This document shows, in pieces, positions 57,024-64,000 of a stretch of DNA of 64,000 nt. How positions within the stretch are numbered: position 1 is the stretch's first letter; the number at the start of each line of letters is the position of its first letter. The DNA lies in contig NC_081408.1 of the NCBI RefSeq assembly GCF_030272615.1, forward strand, positions 763,610,173 through 763,674,172, given 5' to 3'. Under the pieces are notes generated by a model that saw only the letters and a list, made by a program, of their open reading frames with translations, did not search any database and was not told the origin of the DNA. The translations under genes were made by a program, and so were the position numbers. The DNA is from Cryptomeria japonica. Its lineage: Eukaryota; Streptophyta; Pinopsida; Cupressales; Cupressaceae.

Positions 57024-58526
57024 TGATAGTTCTGATACTTAATGTTAAGTATAGATGCCAAGCTAATAAGATGAGAGGGGGGGTGAATCATACAAACTTA
57101 ATCTTCCATAAAAACAATAGATTCAACCTCGGTAACATATACTTCAGCAATATAACCAAAACTGCTAAACATGCAAACTCATAAGCATATAAACATCATA
57201 ACACTCATAACACCAGATTTAACGTGGAAACTCAAATAGGGAAAAACCACTGTGGGATTTTAGACCCACTAAGAAATATACTCTTCTAGAGTATGCTCAG
57301 TTAAAAGCAAATCCTGTTAAAGATTGCAAACACATTGCTAGATGTGACCCGATTAAGGGATTTCCCTCAGATCTGTTAGGATCTTCACCTTGTTAGAAGT
57401 GACCTAGTTAAAGGATTTCAAACACTCAATCAAAATGTCACCTTGCTAGAGGGTTTTACAAATAAGACTGTTAAGTCCACTCAGTTAAGAGATTTTTTGT
57501 CACTTCACAAAATAACAGTAATAAAAATCTATCTGCAACTTCACATCTAAAATGCTAAAGCAGATTCTTATTTTCTCAATACAATAGGACTTGTCTTGTC
57601 CATCTGTTCGGCTCTATACTATCTTATTCAAACATGTCTTCAAGCTTCTGTGCTTGATAATCACTATGTAGCATCCCTGTGCATACACTTACCTACATAC
57701 ATTGTTTATCAACAGTTCCTTATTTATAAACAATTGCCAACCGCTTAATCTCCTTGATCACATTTCTCATGATCAATCATAGCCATCAGATCTTCAAACT
57801 TTGACCCGGTTCAATGTATCCTTCGATCTGAAAATGTTTTACCTTGCCTTGGAACTTGCATACATTTCTTGGAACTTGTGCTAGGGTATTGTGGTTCAAT
57901 CTGCATTGTAGATCTTCCTGCCGATTTTCCTTTGTCATAGATTCTTTAACAAACTTCATTCACGGCATACCAATCATTTAATCATAACCAGCTCATCAGC
58001 TTCCTTCATTAAATAATGCTTTTATTCATTCAATGCATTCTGTTACTACTCGGTTGCAACTCAGTAAATACTAAACTTCACTCGGTAGAAATTCTGCCTT
58101 CATTAACTAATAGTGATAACCTTAGGGTTTACCGACTAGGTTCCTTAGGGTTTACCGACTAGGTTCCTTTCTCGGTAACATAGTATAGTATTAACCTTAC
58201 AATCAACAACATATGTAGGATATCAAAACAATCTAAACATCATGATCTCATCATTGTCTAACTCGGTAATAGTTTCTCATTGAATAACTTATTCATCACA
58301 TTCTTTCTGTGTCTTTTACCGACATCTTTATACTCATCAAATCATACTTCTTAAGATATGGCAACATCATACTGAATTAGAAAATCAATTTCTTGACATC
58401 AATGACAAAATAATAATATTAAGATAGTAAACATCCTTAATCAGTTATATCCATAATCATCAACAACCTTCTCAATATCCTTATTGAAATGCCAACAATA
58501 TCTCCTTGTTTGTTATAATGCCAACA
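57024..58526 (-). repeat. Copia C 3' LTR (1503 bp)
   Basis: On the plus strand it starts TGATAGTTCTGATACTTAATG and ends ATAATGCCAACA. It matches 63161-64000 and the solo LTR 51597-53119. Near the left end is a G-tract, AGAGGGGGGGTGAATCATAC, also found in element D LTRs. A short direct duplication, CTTAGGGTTTACCGACTAGGTTC, lies at about 58121-58166. Confidence 0.95.
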
Positions 58527-58540
58527 ATCTCCCCCTTTGG
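58527..58540 (-). other. Copia C polypurine tract
   Basis: The minus strand reads CCAAAGGGGGAGAT directly before the LTR. Similar CTCCCCC(T)TTT boxes at 58633-58690 could be older or accessory tracts. The stretch 58541-58911 is otherwise non-coding 3' region. Confidence 0.85.
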
Positions 58541-58911
58541 CATTGATGGAAAAACCAATTGATATGACCTAATCAATTCGGATTGCTGTGAGATTCTGAA
58601 ATGCTGAAATGCTCTGCCCCTGTCATCAATCTTCTCCCCCATACATTAGTCTTCTCCCCTTTTCTTCAGTCTTCTCCCCCTTTGACAACAATGCCAAAAA
58701 GTAAAGAACTAAAACATAATTTCTTCTGTATGAAGTGATTTCCTGCTGTTATGTGTCAACTTAGTCTCGGTCAAAGCATTTTGTCTTCAATTCCTGTTCC
58801 CTGTATTGTTTCCTGCACACCTTTAGAAAACATCCTAAAGTGTGTAAATCAGCATCAATCCACACATAATATTCTGTAGATTCATCAAATTGATGCTTTC
58901 ACCGAACTCTG

Positions 58912-60474
58912 TCAGTGAATAGAAGATAGGGGTAGGACCCCTAACTTACTTTTGAGATACTCAAAAGTGTCCCTTGGCAGTGGCTTGGTGAAGATATCTG
59001 CTATTTGTTCCTTTGTGCTAACATACTCCAACACCACTTTCTTCTCTTGAGCTTCTTCTCTAAGATAATGATATTTGATAGAGATGTGCTTTGTCTTAGA
59101 GTGCATAACAGGATTCTTTGAAATGTTAATGGCACTAGTATTGTCACAGAATATAGCTACTGGCTCAGTAACTTTCTCATTTATACCTTCCAACAGTTGT
59201 TTGATCCATGCTATATTGGTACAATTCAATGCTACAGCAACATATTCAGCTTCTGTTGTTGATTGTGAAACGCATCCTTGTTTCTTGCTAAGCCAACTCA
59301 CTAGTCTTTCTCCTAAAAAGAAAGCCCCTCCACTTGTGCTTTTCTTGTCATCAATGTTGCCTGCCCAATCAGCATCAGTATAAACTTTTAAATCAAAGTC
59401 ATTTCTTTTCTGATATACTAAGCCATAATCCTTAGTGCCTTTCAAGTATCTGAAAATTCTCTTGATTGTTGTCATGTGTGTTTCCTTAGGATCTGCAGAG
59501 AATCTTGCAACTATACCTACTGCATGTTCTATATCTGGCCTGTTGTGAACAATATATTGTAGCTTCGCAATCATAGATCAGTAAAGTGTCTCATCAACAG
59601 ATGCAGATTCATCATTCTTTGATAGTTTACAATTGGTATTCATAGGAGTACTTACTGGTTTTGAATCCTCCATTCCAAATTTCTTCAAGATTTCCTTTAT
59701 GTACTTGGATTGAGTAATGAAAATCTCATCTTTCATTTTCAGTATCTGTAAACCTATAAAATACTTTATCTCACCGATTAATGACATCTCAAATTCTTTG
59801 CTCGTTTCATTTCCAAAGTTCTTACATAGAGAGTCATTTCCACAAAAGATAATATCATCAACAAATATGGCTGAGATCAGTATTCCATTTTCATCATTCT
59901 TCATGTACATATTGTTGTTTTCACTTGTTCTTATAAAACCAATCTTGATTAAATAAGAGTGCAATCTTTTATACCATACTCTAGGTGCTTGTTTCAGACC
60001 ATATAAAGCTTTCTTCAATTTACATACCTGATCTTTATTCTTGTCTTCAACAAATCCTTTAAGTTGTTCAATAAAAACTTCTTCTTCTAATATACCATTC
60101 AGAAATGCAGATTTGACATCCATTTGATATACCTTGAAATTCTTGTAAGCAGCATATGCCAACAATGTTCTTACTCCTTCAAGTCTTGCCACAGGTGCAA
60201 AAGTCTCACCATAATCAATTCCTTCTTCTTGGGCATAACCTTTGCAAACTAGTCTTGCTTTATTTTGAATGACCTCACCTTTTTCATTCAGCTTATTTCT
60301 GAAAATCTACTTTGTACCGATTACATTTTTATCCTTCAATCTTGGGACCAGTGTCCATGTGTCATTCTTCTTGATTTGATCAATCTCTTCTGTAATAGCT
60401 TTTATCCAATCTTCACTGTTAAATGCATCTTTCACTATTCTCGGTTCAAATTCAGATATCAGACATGTGTTCTA
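58912..60474 (-). pseudogene. pol: Copia C reverse transcriptase and RNase H
   Basis: RT motifs on the minus strand: [54 protein letters not shown] and the catalytic [11 protein letters not shown], then [12 protein letters not shown] and [11 protein letters not shown]. RNase H follows with VYTDADWAGNIDDKKSTSGG, VSQSTTEAEYVAVA, IFCDNTSAINIS and a C-terminal IADIFTKPLPRDTF. The natural stop is at 58912. Internal stops lie at 59578-59580 (between RT and RNase H), 60307-60309 and 60472-60474. All segments share one frame, so decay here is by stops only. Confidence 0.95.
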
Positions 60475-61500
60475 TCTCATTTTGTTCCTTGTCATCACTG
60501 GATCATCCTTATCTCCTATAATCTGACTTGATGCATGATGTCTTCTGATATACTTGGCTAATACAGGCTCCGTAGGCTCTGTATGATCTTCTTCATCACT
60601 CGGTAACTGGATATTCTCTTCATTTTCTTCTGCAGTTTTCTCGGTAGGACTTGTCAGTTGAACATAGACAAATTCATCATAATCTTCTGGTTCTTTGGAG
60701 TTTCCTTCATCATTTCTTTCTGCAAATTCATGAATTTTTACATTTGCACTTTCTACTATTTTGTTAGATGATTTGATCAGACATTTAAATGCTTTACTTC
60801 TAGAAGAATAACCAAGAAATGTTCCTTCTTCACTTTTCTGATCAAATTTGCCATTTCTATCATCCTTATGTACATAGCATCTACTTCTAAAGATTTTAAA
60901 ATAACTTACATTAGGTTTCTTGTCATACCATATCTCATATGGTGTCTTCAAAGTTCCTTTCTTTAGTTGTACTCAGTTCAGGGTGTAAAGTGCTATGCTT
61001 ATTGCTTCTCTCCAAAATGTTTGTGACACTTTCTTTTCAATCATCGGGGTTCTAGCACAATCCACAATAGATCTATTTCTTCTCTCAGCTATCCCATTTT
61101 GTTGTGGAGTTCTCGGTGCAGAGAGTTATCTTTTTATACCATGATCATTGCAGAATAAGTTGAACTCATCAGATGTGAACTCTCCTCCTCTGTCTGATCT
61201 AAGACATTTCAGTTGTCTTCCTGTTTCATTTTCAACTCTTGCCTTGTACCATTTAAACATTTGAAAAGCTTCTGATTTTTCTTTTAAAAACATTACTGAC
61301 ATCATCCTTGAGTAATCATCCACAAATAATATGAAATATTTATCACCATAATAACTTTGAACTTTCATAGGACCACAAAGATCAGTGTGCACAAGATCTA
61401 AAATTCCCTTAGAAATGTAGAACTTACTTGTAAAGCTTGATCTTGTCATTTTACCCATCTGGCATCCTTGGCACATAGCATTCTCAAGTTTTCAAGACTC
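60475..61500 (-). pseudogene. pol: Copia C integrase
   Basis: The zinc finger is split across a frameshift near 61490: the HKRFCHVNF half lies upstream in one frame and CQGCQMGKM downstream in the next. The core keeps Asp in LVHTDLCGPM, Asp in CLRSDRGGEFTS and Glu in PQQNGIAERRNR. The GKFDQKSEEGTFLGYSSRSKAF motif, typical of copia integrase C-termini, is followed by an acidic linker to RT. Stops lie at 61126-61128 and 60973-60975. Confidence 0.93.
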
Positions 61501-62033
61501 GGTAGACCTCTTACTTGGTGCTTCTTGCTTATTTTGGTCAGATTATCAAAATTTACATGACAAAACCTTTTATGTCATAACCAGGTATCATCTATCTTTG
61601 CATACAGACACTTATTCCAAGTTGAGTCAAGGTGAAATGTATTACCTTTTGTTTGTGTCCTGGTAGCAGCTAACTTTCCATGCTTGTCATGAACTTTGAC
61701 AATTCCTTTCTGAAATTCTATTCGGTATCATGTATTGTTTAGCTGTGCTACACTCAACAAATTGTATTTTAAACCTTCAACCCAAAAAACATCATTGCAT
61801 CTTGCATTGTCAAGAAGTGTTATAGAACCTTTACCTTTTACCGGATATGGTGCATCATTACCAAATCTTACATAGCCTCCATCATAACCTTCTAACATAA
61901 CAAACTTGTGTTTATCACCTGTCATGTGATGTGAGCATCCACTATCTATGATCCAAGAATAATTAGTATTTATGTGAGATATTAGGGATTTTTCTTCATA
62001 CCTTTCTTCATCCGATCCATCTTTGAGAGCCAC
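61501..62033 (-). pseudogene. pro: Copia C protease and linker
   Basis: The aspartic protease signature WIIDSGCSHHMTGDK lies near 61950, followed by GYVRFGNDAPYPVKGKGSI and FWVEGLKYNLLSVAQL, as in copia proteases. A stop at 61728-61730 separates it from the linker (YRIEFQKGIVKVHD), with a further stop near 61585 just before the integrase finger. Confidence 0.9.
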
Positions 62034-63095
62034 TTAAACTACTTCCTCTATATCAGTTTCATCTGATTTATCATCATTGGATTCCTCATCAGCTATTAAG
62101 CATGACTTTCTATCTCTTCTTCTGAAGTCTCGGTGTCCTCTATAATGATTATCTTTTTGTCTATCATCTCGATAATCTCTCTTTTCAGTAGAATCTTTGT
62201 CAAGACAATTAGAAGCCATATGTCCTATCTTATCATAATTGAAACATTTCAAAGGTAGTTTTCCTTTATACTTACCTTTGCCTCTCGATAACCTTCTGGC
62301 TAATAGTGCTTCAAACTCTTCTTGCTTTCTGATTTCCTCATATAGTTTGTGTACTTCCTCCATGTTCTTGCGAAATCTTTCACTTGCTCCATTGTGATCC
62401 CCTTTAGTGTATTTACTCATTCTATCATTGTAATCATCAGATTCACCAATATGAAAAGAACTAAATGCAGATTCAACTTTATTTACCGATGACCCATTGT
62501 TATCAAAGTTACTTAACTCAAATGCATGTAGCTTACCAATAGTAGCATCTAAAGAAACTAGCATATTGGGTACAGACCTTAATTCATTGATTGCAGAGAC
62601 TCGGATTGCATAAGCTGGTAGAAGGGTTCTTAACAACTTACTTGTTATATCCTTTTCTTCAATAGTTCCACCTGCTCCTTTGATTTAATTGACAATCTCC
62701 TTTAGTCTTGTATTGTACTGGGTTATGTTCTCACCTTCATTCATCCTCATAGATTCAAGTTGTCCTCTTAGACTATCCACTTTTTCTCTTTGAACATGTT
62801 CATCTCGACCATACACAAATATGAGTTTTTCCCACATTGCCTTTGCATCATTGCAGCCTTCTAGATCATTAAACTCTGAGTCGGTCAATGCAGATGTTAT
62901 TTCAATCATTAATTGGATATGTTCTTGCTTTGCTTTTATCTCTTCCATTGTCAATGGATAGGTGCTCTGTGTAATGAAATCATTCTCCAGATAATGTACA
63001 GCATATTCTCCAACTCCTGATAGGTGCAGCTTCATCCTTTTCTGCCATGTAGAGAAACTTGACTTGTTTAGCTTCGATGCATCCCTCTTATACAT
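62034..63095 (-). pseudogene. gag: Copia C gag
   Basis: It starts at MYKRDASKLNKSSFSTWQKR about 50 bases after the PBS. The UBN2-type gag core follows: IEITSALTDSEFNDLEGC, AKAMWEKLIFVYG and SMRMNEGENITQYNTRLKEIV. A stop lies at 62685-62687, then LLRTLLPAYAIRVSAINEL continues in frame. The nucleocapsid knuckle CFNYDKIGHMASNC has lost its second Cys (Tyr), followed by a basic Arg-rich tail and an acidic end. A second stop is at 62034-62036. Confidence 0.93.
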
Positions 63096-63146
63096 CTTTG
63101 GATCTTTTCCTCAAGTACCTTTAAACTTTTCCTTCTGGAGTCCAAA

Positions 63147-63158
63147 GCTCTGATACCA
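63147..63158 (-). other. Copia C primer binding site
   Basis: The minus strand reads TGGTATCAGAGC, exact for the 3' end of initiator tRNA-Met, two bases after the LTR. Confidence 0.92.
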
Positions 63159-63160
63159 AT

Positions 63161-64000
63161 TGATAGTTATGATACTTAATGTTAAGTACAGATGCCAAGC
63201 TAATAAGATGAGAGGGGGGGGTGAATCATACAAACTTAATCTTCCATAAAAACAACAGATTCAACCTCAGTAACATATACTTCAGCAATATAACCAAAAC
63301 TGCTAAACATGCAAACTCATAAGCATATAAACATCATAACACTCATAACACCAGATTTAACATGGAAACTCAAATAGGGAAAAACTACTATGGGATTTCG
63401 GACCCACTAAGAAATATACTCTTCTAGAGTATGCTTGGTTAAAAGCGAATCCTGTTAAAGATTACAAACACATTGCTAGATGTGACCCAGTTAAGGGATT
63501 TCCCTCAGATCTGTTAAGATCTTCACCTTGTTAGAAGTGACCTAGTTAAAGGATTTCAAACACTCAATCAAAATGTCACCTTGCTAGAGGGTTTTACAAA
63601 TAAGACTGTTAAGTCCACTCCGTTAAGAGATTTTCTGTCACTTCACAAAATAACAGTAATAAAAATCTATCTGCAACTTCACATTTAAAATGCTAAAGCA
63701 GATTCTTATTTGCTCAATACAATAGGACTTATCTTGTCCATCTGCTGGGCTCTATACTTTGTTATTCAAACAGGTCTTCAAGCTTCTATGCTTGGTAACC
63801 ACTATGTAGCATCCTTGTGCATACACTTGCCCGCATACATTGTTTATCAACAGTTGCTTATTTATAAACAATTTGTCAACCGCTTAATCTCCTTGATCAC
63901 ATTTCCCATGATCAATCATAGCCATCAGATCTTCAAACTTTGACCAGGTTCAATGTATCCTTCGATCTGAAAATGTTTTACCCCACCTTGGAACTTGCAT
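63161..64000 (-). repeat. Copia C 5' LTR (inner 840 bp only)
   Basis: It begins TGATAGTTATGATACTTAATG on the plus strand and matches 57024 onward to the window edge. About 660 bp should lie beyond. Confidence 0.95.

Larger units (their letters stand above)
57024..64000 (-). mobile_element. Copia C: Ty1/copia element, 5' LTR cut by window end
   Basis: On the minus strand: 5' LTR (64000 and beyond to 63161), PBS, gag-protease-integrase-RT-RNase H (63095-58912), PPT and 3' LTR (58526-57024). Integrase before RT is the copia order. Five bases before the left LTR are GGATG; the matching duplication must lie beyond the window. It has inserted at the end of the PMD pseudogene. Multiple stops and one frameshift make it inactive. 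Confidence 0.95.

Noticed and set aside
1-64000. Possibility of a bacterial or phage accessory system
   Set aside because: Introns, LTR elements with tRNA-Met priming, AT-rich gene-poor DNA and plant protein families all indicate a plant nuclear genome.

Overview
The window looks like plant nuclear DNA from a large, repeat-rich genome. Evidence: it is AT-rich with long gene-poor stretches, it has one intron-containing plant AGC protein kinase gene, and it carries nested LTR retrotransposons with plant-type priming sites. A conifer-like gymnosperm is my best guess, but that is inference. I saw no bacterial operons, CRISPR arrays, rRNA or tRNA genes.

Layout. (1) 1-14699 is a plus-strand Ty3/gypsy element of the Tat type (called gypsy-1). 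It has a 2.8 kb leader, gag-pro-RT-RNaseH-aRNH-integrase in one reading frame broken only by stop codons, a 51-bp tandem array and a 1260-bp 3' LTR. (2) 14700-19140 holds LTR-like remnants and AT-rich DNA. (3) 19141-21987 is the only convincing host gene, a two-exon AGCVIII kinase resembling UNICORN, with a triplicated 5' leader. (4) 21988-29954 is AT-rich intergenic DNA with one orphan acidic ORF (23841-24476). (5) 29955-~33125 is another gypsy-like LTR, split by a complete 2.5 kb non-coding LTR element (30513-33040, TSD ATAAG). (6) 34948-37621 holds a tandem duplication, a minus-strand pogo/Tigger-like DDE transposase fossil and a plus-strand copia gag fragment. (7) 37622-48424 is a complete minus-strand copia-like element (element D) with ~2.6 kb LTRs, TSD ATTGG and a gag but no recognisable pol. 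It contains two solo LTRs with their own TSDs. (8) 48443-57018 is a second, minus-strand Tat-type gypsy (gypsy-2) in an unusual order: 3' internal region with an antisense plant-mobile-domain ORF, then PPT-LTR-PBS, then leader and gag start. A solo LTR (TSD TTATG) sits inside its LTR. (9) 57024-64000 is a minus-strand Ty1/copia element (copia C) with full but stop-ridden gag-pol; its 5' LTR runs off the window.

The nesting gives relative ages: copia C and the TTATG solo LTR are younger than gypsy-2, the two solo LTRs are younger than element D, and D is younger than the copia gag it split. Gypsy-1 LTRs differ by about 26 substitutions and one 3-bp indel over ~943 aligned bases (hand count), so it is fairly recent yet already inactivated.

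The most noteworthy items are the shared-LTR arrangement with an antisense PMD gene, the gag-only element D, the stop-only decay of gypsy-1, the 51-bp array between an LTR-start copy and the real LTR, and the inverted fields of a TGCGCTA-like word in gypsy-2.
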